5,911 bases of DNA from Candidatus Merdenecus merdavium (lineage in GTDB: Bacteria; Bacillota; Clostridia; Lachnospirales; Lachnospiraceae). The stretch is taken from the NCBI GenBank assembly GCA_018715425.1, contig DVLR01000208.1, positions 1 to 5,911 of the forward strand. Direction: 5' to 3'. The position numbers were made by a program, and so were the translations under genes. Positions 1-5,662 of the stretch are shown one piece after another. The notes under the pieces were generated by a model, which saw only the letters and a program-made list of their open reading frames with translations, made no database searches and had not been told where the DNA came from. How positions within the stretch are numbered: position 1 is the first letter of the stretch; every line of letters begins with the position of its first letter.

Positions 1-49
1 ATACTATAGATGCCAATATTAATGTAATAATCTTTTTCCCATATTTCAT
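1..49 (-). CDS. Start of a further operon gene, possibly a secreted or lipoprotein (partial, cut by left edge)
   Basis: Sixteen codons are visible from an ATG at 49 to the window edge, reading MKYGKKIITLILASIV. A good Shine-Dalgarno (AGAGGTG, 64-58) lies 8 nt upstream. Three lysines within the first six residues followed by an unbroken hydrophobic run look like the beginning of a signal peptide or membrane anchor, which is inference from a very short piece. A rival reading begins at an ATG at 77, which overlaps the oxidoreductase stop as TAATG. It stays open to the edge with a hydrophilic start (MVRKKRCSLDEIWEKDYY, then INIGIYS), but it has no clear Shine-Dalgarno of its own and would rely on translational coupling. 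Either way the operon continues to the left. Function not recognised. Confidence 0.5.
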   Translation of the reverse strand, partial: MKYGKKIITLILASIV

Positions 50-57
50 CTAATGAA

Positions 58-64
58 CACCTCT
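58..64 (-). promoter_or_regulatory. Ribosome binding site that favours the ATG at 49
   Basis: AGAGGTG sits 8 nt before the ATG at 49, a normal spacing. It is the main argument for that start over the TAATG-coupled ATG at 77, which has only the A/T-rich end of the oxidoreductase gene in front of it. Confidence 0.5.
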
Positions 65-76
65 TCTTTCTCACCA

Positions 77-1183
77 TTATTTTTCAATAATTTCACTTAA
101 AGCCACTTTTCGATCTTCAATTCTAGATTTAGTACATGCATCTGCTGTAGCAATTACAGCGCGGGCCGCTTCACCAGTAAGTAGCGGTCTAAATTCATCT
201 GGTGGCTCCATTCCATGCATAATGTCATTAAGGTATTTCATTTCCTTTTTCATAACACCCTGAAGCCACAGAGGCGGTTTTTTCCCAGGCTTTCCATACT
301 GAATTGCTCCATCCATTTCAGTTCCATGATATATTCTTGTCCTATCTTCGTCTTCTTCTTGTGACTCGTGGAGAAGAAAATGCGTTTCCTCACCATCTAC
401 CTTTAAAGTCCCACCTGCATCAAACATATCCAACTTCAGCGCACCTTTCGTCCCCTGAATAAGCAGGTAATGTTCTGGCCAGTGAAAAGCAGATCCCCAC
501 TCCATCACTGCATATCTTCCATCGCTAAACCGAGCATTAATAAATATCATATCATCCTCGTCACCAAATGACTCTCCTTGATGTGCTACATTGCCTGCTT
601 CCATAGAGACCATCTCTGGCATCTCCCCCATGATAAACTGTACACAATCCAGTTCATGAATATGGTGATACAAATGTCCTCCTGATTTTTCTCTAATCTT
701 TTTCCAGGAAACTGATGGCTGAACCTCTTCCCAACCATTTCTTGCCGAATGACAATAAAGCACCTTTCCAATAACTCCTTTATTAATTAACTCTTTTGCA
801 TGATGTACTCCATTAAAAAAGTTCATAATGTGACCAGCCATAAAAATCACATTATTTTCTTCACAAGCCCGTACCATATCATCACAGTCTTTATAATTCA
901 ATGCAATCGGTTTTTCGCAAAATACATTTTTACCATGCTTTGCCGCTTCTATCACTGGCTCTTTGTGTAAATAATTTGGAGTTGCCACAATAACACACTG
1001 TATATCCTTCCTAGATACAAGTAATTCTAAAGACTCTTCTGCAATACAACCTAATTCTTCTGCAATTTTTTTTCCACTTTCAGGATCAAATACAGCTACG
1101 ATCTTTGCATCATCCTGTTCCTTCATAATTCTTGCCAACTCGGCACCAAAATAACCTACTCCAACTACTCCATAATTCACCAT
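77..1183 (-). CDS. Gfo/Idh/MocA-family NAD(P)-dependent oxidoreductase
   Basis: A 368-residue cytoplasmic dehydrogenase of the glucose-fructose oxidoreductase / inositol dehydrogenase / MocA family, within the usual family length. The N-terminal Rossmann fold carries the dinucleotide-binding loop GVVGVGYFG (residues 5-13) and an acidic residue after beta-2 (VAVFDPES, about 29-36). The family signature EKP is at residues 90-92 (CEKPIAL). The C-terminal alpha/beta substrate domain follows, with GGHLYHHIHELD at 168-179; its H176 and D179 match the conserved His/Asp pair expected near the active site. Such enzymes oxidise or reduce a hydroxyl or keto group on sugars, inositols or related compounds. 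The substrate is not predictable here. ATG at 1183 is preceded by GGAG at 7-nt spacing. The gene follows the permease genes by 66 nt and its stop overlaps an ATG (TAATG) at 77, so it belongs to the operon. It probably acts on the imported ligand or a product of it, which is inference from position. Confidence 0.93.
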   Translation of the reverse strand: MVNYGVVGVGYFGAELARIMKEQDDAKIVAVFDPESGKKIAEELGCIAEESLELLVSRKDIQCVIVATPNYLHKEPVIEAAKHGKNVFCEKPIALNYKDCDDMVRACEENNVIFMAGHIMNFFNGVHHAKELINKGVIGKVLYCHSARNGWEEVQPSVSWKKIREKSGGHLYHHIHELDCVQFIMGEMPEMVSMEAGNVAHQGESFGDEDDMIFINARFSDGRYAVMEWGSAFHWPEHYLLIQGTKGALKLDMFDAGGTLKVDGEETHFLLHESQEEDEDRTRIYHGTEMDGAIQYGKPGKKPPLWLQGVMKKEMKYLNDIMHGMEPPDEFRPLLTGEAARAVIATADACTKSRIEDRKVALSEIIEK

Positions 1184-1212
1184 ATTGATTCTCCATTCTT
1201 CTTAAATATTTA

Positions 1213-1228
1213 CCAGTTTAAAATCTGG
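1213..1228 (-). other. Small inverted repeat between permease and oxidoreductase genes
   Basis: CCAG and CTGG flank an 8-nt A/T loop in the 66-nt gap between the permease and the oxidoreductase. The stem has only four firm pairs and no T-run follows, so it is not a convincing terminator. It may be a weak intercistronic hairpin or chance. Confidence 0.2.
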
Positions 1229-1249
1229 AATATCATATCATTTACGTTA

Positions 1250-2083
1250 CTATTTTACAGCGCCTTCCGATAAACCACCTGAAATTTTATTCTGAATGAT
1301 AGTAAAAAAGATAACAGAAGGAACAACTACTAATGTAGATGCTGCCATCATATCTCCCCAATTTAAAATTTCAGCCCCTTGCAAAGAACGCAATTTTACA
1401 GATACTGTCATAAGATCCGTACTATTAATCAGTATTAATGCATAAAGGAATTCGTTCCAAGCATTAATAAATGTATAAATAGCTGTTGCTACAATTCCTG
1501 ACACAACCAGTGGCAGAACCACTTTGATAAATACCTGAACTTTATTTGCTCCATCTACCTTTGCCGCTTCTTCGATTCCTATCGGTACTGTCTTAAAAAA
1601 TCCTACTAGCATCCATACCGCATACGGAACGCTGAAAGAAAGGTAAACAATTACAAGGCCTATTCTTGTATTTGTCAGCCCTAGCCTTGCCATTATGAAA
1701 GAATATGGAATAGCCAAAAGGATTGGTGGAAACAGATACATGGTTACTAATGCTTTTGACATAACATTTCCAATTCTCGGGAAGAACCTGACAATACCAT
1801 ATGCAGCCATTGATGATATAATAATTGCTATAATCGTAACAGAAAAAGCAATCAATAAGCTGTTTCCTATGTTATCAACAAATTTTAAGTCATTAATAAC
1901 ATGTATAAAATTTTCTAACGTAAATTTTTCTGGAAGAAATTTTGTTGGATTCGATGTCAATTCTCCTGATGATTTTACTGATGAAAGCAATACCCACAAC
2001 AAGGGAAAGAAAGCTATAACTGACAAAATAATTAAGTAAATGTGACACAAGCCGTTTCCAATAATCCCCTTTCTTTTACCCAT
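1250..2083 (-). CDS. Carbohydrate ABC transporter permease, MalG-like (CUT1)
   Basis: A 277-residue integral membrane protein, the usual size for the second inner-membrane subunit of CUT1 sugar transporters. A first hydrophobic segment (about 14-34) is followed by an extracytoplasmic stretch with FTLENF (54-59), then further hydrophobic segments around 74-95, 111-131, 141-163, 188-206 and 245-263, consistent with six helices. The cytoplasmic EAA loop that docks on the ATPase is clear: EEAAKVDGA at 171-179, then LP at 190-191. WNEF (209-212) and the C-terminal LSEGAVK ending are typical of MalG-type subunits. ATG at 2083 overlaps the stop of the preceding permease (TAATG) and has AAGGAGG upstream, so the two subunits are translationally coupled and probably form a heterodimer. 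Two consecutive stops (TAG TAA) end the gene. The sugar specificity cannot be inferred. Confidence 0.95.
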   Translation of the reverse strand: MGKRKGIIGNGLCHIYLIILSVIAFFPLLWVLLSSVKSSGELTSNPTKFLPEKFTLENFIHVINDLKFVDNIGNSLLIAFSVTIIAIIISSMAAYGIVRFFPRIGNVMSKALVTMYLFPPILLAIPYSFIMARLGLTNTRIGLVIVYLSFSVPYAVWMLVGFFKTVPIGIEEAAKVDGANKVQVFIKVVLPLVVSGIVATAIYTFINAWNEFLYALILINSTDLMTVSVKLRSLQGAEILNWGDMMAASTLVVVPSVIFFTIIQNKISGGLSEGAVK

Positions 2084-2967
2084 TATTTATCCTCCTTTTC
2101 CCATTTTGCTATAATCCAGAAGTAAAAAATACATATTAATAAAAGGAACAATAAAAGTAAAACTGTAACTGCTGATGATTTTCCAAGAAGTTTTGTCCCC
2201 CATCCCATCTGATATGCATAAATCGGTACTGTCGTAGTTAAATCTGCTGGTCCCCCACCTGTAATTAAGTAAATAATATCAAAGTTGTTAAATACCCATA
2301 TTGTACGTAGAACAACCAATAATCCAACTACCACTTTAATATGTGGCACAGTTATATGTATAAATTGCTGTAAATGACTGGCGCCATCAATCTGTGCTGC
2401 CTCATACTGATCTTGCGGTATTGTTTGTAACGCAGACAAAACATTTACCATAATCATAGGAGCTCCAAACCATATATTTATCATAATCAGTGTCAAAAAT
2501 ACAATATTTCCTTCACTTAGAAACTGAGGAAGCTGATCACATATTCCTAGTTGAACTAAAAGATTTGGTATAAATCCTGATACTCCGTTCAAAATCCATT
2601 TCCATGATAATGCAATTACAATCGACGGAAATGCCCACGGAATGATTAGTAGTGTTTTATAAATTCCTTTTGCATGTTTTACTCTATTTATTGCCAATGC
2701 TGCTGTAAAACCAACAAAAATTTGTCCAATTAGTGATGCCACCGTCCATACAATAGAATGAAAAAAAGCACGATAGAAATTTGCATCTGATAAAACATCA
2801 ATGTAGTTTGCCAATCCAACAAATTCATAGCTAGGCTTAATTAAATGCTTGGTTGTCATACTGTAAAACACGCTAGAGAAAATAGGGTAAATCAACAATA
2901 CAGTAACTACAATTAATGCTGGAAGAACAAATACCCACCTTGCATAATTCTTTGTTTTTGTTTTCAA
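2083..2967 (-). CDS. Carbohydrate ABC transporter permease, MalF/UgpA-like (CUT1)
   Basis: With the TTG start at 2967 the protein has 294 residues and begins MKTKTKNYARWVFVLPAL, the normal N-terminus for this family. The frame is open back to a TTG at 3039 directly after the binding-protein stop, but the AAGGAGG at 2982-2976 lies 8 nt before the TTG at 2967, and the extra 24 residues look like untranslated leader. The first helix (about 11-34) is followed by VGLANYIDVLSD (50-61), then hydrophobic segments near 71-95, 103-125, 155-177, 211-228 and 265-286. The EAA loop is YEAAQIDGA at 188-196 with a VP at 207-208 in place of LP. FNNFDIIYLITGGGP (226-240) is a hallmark of sugar permeases of this group. 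It forms the channel together with the MalG-like subunit encoded next, with a 1-nt stop/start overlap. Confidence 0.94.
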   Translation of the reverse strand: MKTKTKNYARWVFVLPALIVVTVLLIYPIFSSVFYSMTTKHLIKPSYEFVGLANYIDVLSDANFYRAFFHSIVWTVASLIGQIFVGFTAALAINRVKHAKGIYKTLLIIPWAFPSIVIALSWKWILNGVSGFIPNLLVQLGICDQLPQFLSEGNIVFLTLIMINIWFGAPMIMVNVLSALQTIPQDQYEAAQIDGASHLQQFIHITVPHIKVVVGLLVVLRTIWVFNNFDIIYLITGGGPADLTTTVPIYAYQMGWGTKLLGKSSAVTVLLLLFLLLICIFYFWIIAKWEKEDK

Positions 2968-2975
2968 AGGTAATT

Positions 2976-2982
2976 CCTCCTT
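2976..2982 (-). promoter_or_regulatory. Ribosome binding site fixing the TTG start of the MalF-like permease
   Basis: AAGGAGG is a near-perfect Shine-Dalgarno placed 8 nt upstream of the TTG at 2967. No comparable site precedes the TTG at 3039. It decides the start and shortens the longest possible reading frame by 24 codons. Confidence 0.8.
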
Positions 2983-2995
2983 CTTATTTAAGGTC

Positions 2996-3030
2996 AGATG
3001 TCCCTTCTGCAATCTACATCCAGGACATCC
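2996..3030 (-). other. Intercistronic stem-loop after the binding-protein gene
   Basis: In transcript sense GGATGTCCT (3030-3022) pairs with GGGACATCT (3004-2996): seven Watson-Crick pairs plus a G-U pair at each end, around a 17-nt loop. It begins 10 nt after the binding-protein stop and ends before the permease ribosome site. No T-run follows, so it should not terminate fully. In sugar ABC operons such hairpins between binding-protein and permease genes commonly stabilise the upstream mRNA, so that binding protein is made in excess (known for malE-malF in E. coli). That role here is inferred. Confidence 0.55.
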
Positions 3031-3039
3031 CACTTTCAA

Positions 3040-4374
3040 TTACTGAACACTCTCAAATAATTTATTCAGTTCATCTTCTGCGTCCCGAGCCGCCTTTTCA
3101 ACATCTTTTCCATTTGTAATAATCTGTTGGAACATTTTTTCTATCACTCCTTGTGATGTTAACATTCCCGCCTGGACACTTGGACCATGATCATCAAATC
3201 CCAAAGCTGTTCCTAATTCAACCGCTTCTGAAATAACTTTTTCTGCATTTGAGAATTTCTGAACTATTTCATTACTCTGATAAGATTCGAGGTCTGAAAT
3301 TCCGCTAATAGATGGAAGCATACCTACTGGTGTAGCAGACAAAAATTCTACATATGTATCCTCTCCATAAAGTTTTTTCATAAATTCTTTACATATTTCT
3401 GGATGCTCTGAATTTTTCCAAACTACAATTGGAATATTAGATGTTTCTGCCCCATAATTTGGATCATCTTCATTTAATTTAGGCAACGGCGCACAATCAA
3501 TATAATCTAATAAATCTGGGCTATTTTCCTGTACACCTGAAATCTGGAATCCTGAATTGAAATCAAATGCAGTCTTTCCTTTATAATAGAGATCTGCCTG
3601 ATCAAGAGTCACATAATTTACCGAATCTTTTGGAGAACAGTTATTATAAATGTCTACCCAGTATTTAATTCCTTCAATGGCAGCATCGCTTGTAAGATTT
3701 GCTGTTAAATCATCATTTAGCAAACTTTCTCCTGCACTCCGTACATAAAAGTTAAGAAATCTTGTTGCCATCATATCACTCGCACCACTTGGGAAAGAAC
3801 ATCCATAGATTCCATCTTTCGTCAATGCCTTTGCTGCTTCGGCAAACTCTGCCCATGTTGTCGGAACTTCCAATCCTGCTGCTTCCAGAAGATCTTTTCT
3901 ATACCACATTACCTGGGCATGTGAATAAAGCGGTACAGAATAACATTCACCATCTTTTTCACCCTCTCCAAGAGCTTTTTCTGAAAACTTATCTCTACCA
4001 ATATCATCAATAACATCATCTAGTGGAATGATTGCTTCTGCATCCATCATTTCCACCACCTGCCCAGGAAGAGTAGTACTCATATCTGGAACATTTCCTG
4101 ATGCAAGCCCTGTCGTCCATTTTGTATAAAAATCTGCCCACGAAAAAGTCTCTATTGTGATATTGACTTTTGGATTGTCTTTCATAAACTGATCTGCAAC
4201 CTTTTGAATTGTTTCAAGCCTTGGACCTTGTGTAAACGAATGCCAAAAAGTAATGTCTCCAATTAGCTCTCCTGATTCCTCCGAAGTAGTAGGCTGTGTC
4301 TTTTCCCCACATCCTGCAAGTAACGAGGTTGCCAACATTACTCCAAATAATAGCATTGCAATCTTCTTCCTCAT
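3040..4374 (-). CDS. Carbohydrate ABC transporter substrate-binding lipoprotein
   Basis: A 444-residue extracellular solute-binding protein of family 1 (SBP_bac_1 / MalE-like), the usual size. The N-terminus is a lipoprotein signal: KKK-rich start (RKK, 2-4), hydrophobic core, and lipobox LLAGC with Cys22 as the predicted lipidated first mature residue, followed by a Ser/Thr/Glu linker (about 24-36). The ligand-binding fold starts at DITFWHSFTQG (40-50). Classic family landmarks are the FMKDNPKVNITI stretch (63-74), GNVPDM (93-98), VMWYRKDLLEAAGLEVPTTW (155-174), and YYKGKTAFDFNSGF (263-276). It would be tethered to the outer face of the membrane and deliver ligand to the two permeases encoded next. 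AAAGGAG lies 6 nt before the ATG at 4374. It is first in the operon, behind a terminator. Ligand unknown; a mono- or oligosaccharide or a sugar derivative is most likely. Confidence 0.95.
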   Translation of the reverse strand: MRKKIAMLLFGVMLATSLLAGCGEKTQPTTSEESGELIGDITFWHSFTQGPRLETIQKVADQFMKDNPKVNITIETFSWADFYTKWTTGLASGNVPDMSTTLPGQVVEMMDAEAIIPLDDVIDDIGRDKFSEKALGEGEKDGECYSVPLYSHAQVMWYRKDLLEAAGLEVPTTWAEFAEAAKALTKDGIYGCSFPSGASDMMATRFLNFYVRSAGESLLNDDLTANLTSDAAIEGIKYWVDIYNNCSPKDSVNYVTLDQADLYYKGKTAFDFNSGFQISGVQENSPDLLDYIDCAPLPKLNEDDPNYGAETSNIPIVVWKNSEHPEICKEFMKKLYGEDTYVEFLSATPVGMLPSISGISDLESYQSNEIVQKFSNAEKVISEAVELGTALGFDDHGPSVQAGMLTSQGVIEKMFQQIITNGKDVEKAARDAEDELNKLFESVQ

Positions 4375-4422
4375 AAAAATCTCCTTTCAATTAATTCCCT
4401 CTCCATATTTGTGCATTTATTT

Positions 4423-4443
4423 CAACATGTTGTATATTATACA
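4423..4443. promoter_or_regulatory. Two overlapping palindromes near the operon start, possible operator
   Basis: CAACATGTTG (4423-4432) is a perfect 10-bp palindrome. TGTATA-T-TATACA (4431-4443) is a perfect 13-bp palindrome that shares its first two bases. The second covers a TATAAT (4441-4436, minus strand) about 60 nt before the binding-protein ATG. The position would suit a regulator binding site, but the region is AT-rich and short palindromes arise by chance. No second copy defines a consensus. Confidence 0.3.
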
Positions 4444-4487
4444 TTTTACTTTTATATATTTCTACTAATAAAAGGAATAAAAATAGC

Positions 4488-4493
4488 ATTATA
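4488..4493 (-). promoter_or_regulatory. Candidate -10 box of the transporter operon
   Basis: A perfect TATAAT lies 113 nt upstream of the binding-protein ATG. The hexamer 17 nt further upstream (AATAAA) does not resemble TTGACA, and no TG extension is present. A weak -35 is typical of promoters that need an activator, in line with the AraC-type gene next door, but this is inference. A second perfect TATAAT at 4441-4436 is an alternative, also without a good -35. Confidence 0.35.
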
Positions 4494-4527
4494 CGCTCAT
4501 ATTTTGTATATTTATTTTTAAAAAATC

Positions 4528-4584
4528 AAAAAAAATAAAACCATCAAACAACTTCTTCCAAAAAAGCTATTGTTTGACAGTTTT
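4528..4584 (-). terminator. Strong intrinsic terminator after the AraC-family gene
   Basis: In transcript sense the arms 4584-4570 and 4551-4537 pair over 15 consecutive positions (AAAACTGTCAAACAA with TTGTTTGATGGTTTT), including two wobble pairs. The 18-nt loop can form a further short stem (CTT with AAG). The hairpin starts 5 nt after the AraC stop and runs into TTTTATTTTTTTT. It should end AraC transcription and insulate the transporter operon. The opposite side also has a short T-rich run, but no gene on the plus strand approaches it. Confidence 0.85.
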
Positions 4585-4589
4585 ATATT

Positions 4590-5399
4590 TTAAAATTCCT
4601 TTATTTCCGATCGATAGCGGTTAGGCGTATATCCAAAAGCATTCTTAAATTCCCGAATAAAATAATTCGGGTCTTCATATCCAACCTCATATGCAATTTC
4701 ATTTATACTATCTGTACTCACTAATAATTTTCTTGCAGCTGTAGTAAGTTTTATCTCTTTTACATATTCCATTGGAGATTTTCCTGTATTTTTTTTGAAT
4801 AAAGAACTAAACCTTTGTTTACTTAATCCTACCATCTGTGCCATCTTTTCAGGTGTAAATTTTTCTTCAGGATGGAAAAGAATATAATCAGTCACAATTC
4901 TTATTCTAGAATCGACTTTGTTACATTTTGATTCTCGAAAAACAATTTTGTCCAAATTATATTCCTCTGTTTTTTCCATGATTCTCTCTACTCCATCCGA
5001 AATTCCTCTTGATGATAAAGTTGCAATCAGTATATATAAATATCCCCTAATAAAACTTTTATTCGCTGCATGTTTTCTGTTCACCCATTTATAAATTTCT
5101 TCAAAATATTTTTCTTCTCCTTGAGCCTGTATAATCCTCTGGAGACCGTAGTATTCTTCCAAAATATCTTTACCTTCCCAAAAAAGTGAAGTAATAAAGC
5201 GGATACTGTAAAACTCTAAGTTATCAGAACTTACACAAGACAATCTACATCCTCTAGGAATATAAACAATATCATTTTCTCTAACATGTATCTTTTCACC
5301 ATTAATAAAAAAATCGGCTTTCCCTTTCACAATATAGCGTAACATGTTGTATGGAATTTTAGATTCTGGATAAAACCAGCCATTTCCCATACTATACAA
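4590..5399 (-). CDS. AraC-family transcriptional regulator with cupin-like sensor domain
   Basis: A DNA-binding regulator, 269 residues from the TTG at 5399 used here. The N-terminal half is an AraC-type cupin sensor: YIVKGKADFFINGEKIHVR (22-40) and ENDIVYIPRGC (41-51) form the expected beta-strands. The C-terminal AraC domain (about 165-265) has a first helix-turn-helix around FTPEKMAQMVGLSKQRFSSL (181-200) and a second around SINEIAYEVGYEDPNYFIRE (231-250), closing with FKNAFGYTPNRYR (251-263), the family signature. It lies directly upstream of the transporter operon in the same orientation, separated by its own terminator, and probably senses the imported sugar and activates the operon. 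The start is uncertain: the frame is open upstream and a strong Shine-Dalgarno (5459-5451) is correctly spaced for an ATA codon at 5444. That start would give 284 residues and add SDFDDIKISFLYID, which fits the length of the sensor domain better. ATG at 5390 is another option. Confidence 0.9.
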   Translation of the reverse strand: MYSMGNGWFYPESKIPYNMLRYIVKGKADFFINGEKIHVRENDIVYIPRGCRLSCVSSDNLEFYSIRFITSLFWEGKDILEEYYGLQRIIQAQGEEKYFEEIYKWVNRKHAANKSFIRGYLYILIATLSSRGISDGVERIMEKTEEYNLDKIVFRESKCNKVDSRIRIVTDYILFHPEEKFTPEKMAQMVGLSKQRFSSLFKKNTGKSPMEYVKEIKLTTAARKLLVSTDSINEIAYEVGYEDPNYFIREFKNAFGYTPNRYRSEIKEF

Positions 5400-5441
5400 A
5401 TCAATATATAAAAAAGATATTTTTATATCATCAAAATCAGA

Positions 5442-5459
5442 TATTTTTCTCTCCCCTTT
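5442..5459 (-). promoter_or_regulatory. Shine-Dalgarno and possible ATA start of the AraC-family gene
   Basis: AAAGGGGAG (5459-5451) is followed 6 nt later by ATA (5444-5442), in frame with the AraC gene. The frame has no ATG, GTG, TTG or CTG between its upstream TAA (around 5477) and the TTG at 5399. The only ATG close by in another frame (around 5432) reads two codons and stops. The TTG at 5399 has no Shine-Dalgarno in front of it, only A/T sequence. The ribosome site therefore points to a non-standard start or to a start codon damaged by one substitution. Confidence 0.5.
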
Positions 5460-5515
5460 CCAAAAGAACGTGCGTTATCCTTTATTCTGCTCTATTTTAA
5501 AACATTACTATAATT

Positions 5516-5526
5516 ATTGTACCATA
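5516..5526 (-). promoter_or_regulatory. Extended -10 promoter for the AraC-family gene
   Basis: TATG-G-TACAAT matches the Gram-positive extended -10 form (TRTGN followed by a TATAAT-like box, five of six). It would start transcription near 5509, leaving a leader of about 65 nt to the ATA at 5444. The -35 is poor (TTGTAT at 5547-5542, 20-nt spacing), which an extended -10 tolerates. A perfect TTGACA at 5571-5566 is too far from this -10, and the nearest boxes it could pair with (TTGTAT at 18 nt, TATAAA at 21 nt) are weak. Confidence 0.5.
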
Positions 5527-5662
5527 ATCTTCATGAGTTTTATACAAAAGAACATTTTTAGTTTGTGTCAAGTAAACATTGGCAACTTTCTCATTGTTTT
5601 TCTAAAATGATATGTTTATATTTTTTTGTTCGCCAAATAAGCCTGCCATTCAGGTTCTTTTA

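Noticed and set aside
586..771. 61-codon minus-strand frame inside the oxidoreductase gene
   Set aside because: Out-of-frame shadow of a well-supported gene with no separate ribosome site.
1695..2039. 114-codon open frame on the plus strand
   Set aside because: Lies fully antisense to the MalG-like permease, whose EAA motif and helices prove the minus frame; the plus translation shows no domain.
2968..3039. N-terminal extension of the MalF-like permease with a CPGC motif
   Set aside because: The extension would start at a TTG with no Shine-Dalgarno and includes the hairpin and the real ribosome site, so the Cys pair is not a protein motif.
2916..3119. 67-codon plus-strand open frame
   Set aside because: Antisense shadow across the binding-protein end, the spacer and the permease start; no ribosome site or recognisable protein features.
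3762..4013. 83-codon plus-strand open frame
   Set aside because: Antisense to the binding-protein gene and rich in His/Leu/Pro as expected from reading real codons backwards.
4253..4468. 71-codon plus-strand open frame with a hydrophobic end
   Set aside because: Overlaps the lipoprotein signal sequence in antisense; the hydrophobic tail comes from the AT-rich promoter region.
4424..5352. 12-bp exact repeat AACATGTTGTAT at 4424-4435 and 5341-5352
   Set aside because: The second copy lies in AraC coding sequence. About one such 12-mer match is expected by chance in a window of this size, so it is not evidence of an operator pair.
5566..5571. Perfect TTGACA as the -35 of the AraC promoter
   Set aside because: It lies 44 nt from the good extended -10, and the nearest boxes it could pair with (TTGTAT at 18 nt, TATAAA at 21 nt) are weak; it may be chance.
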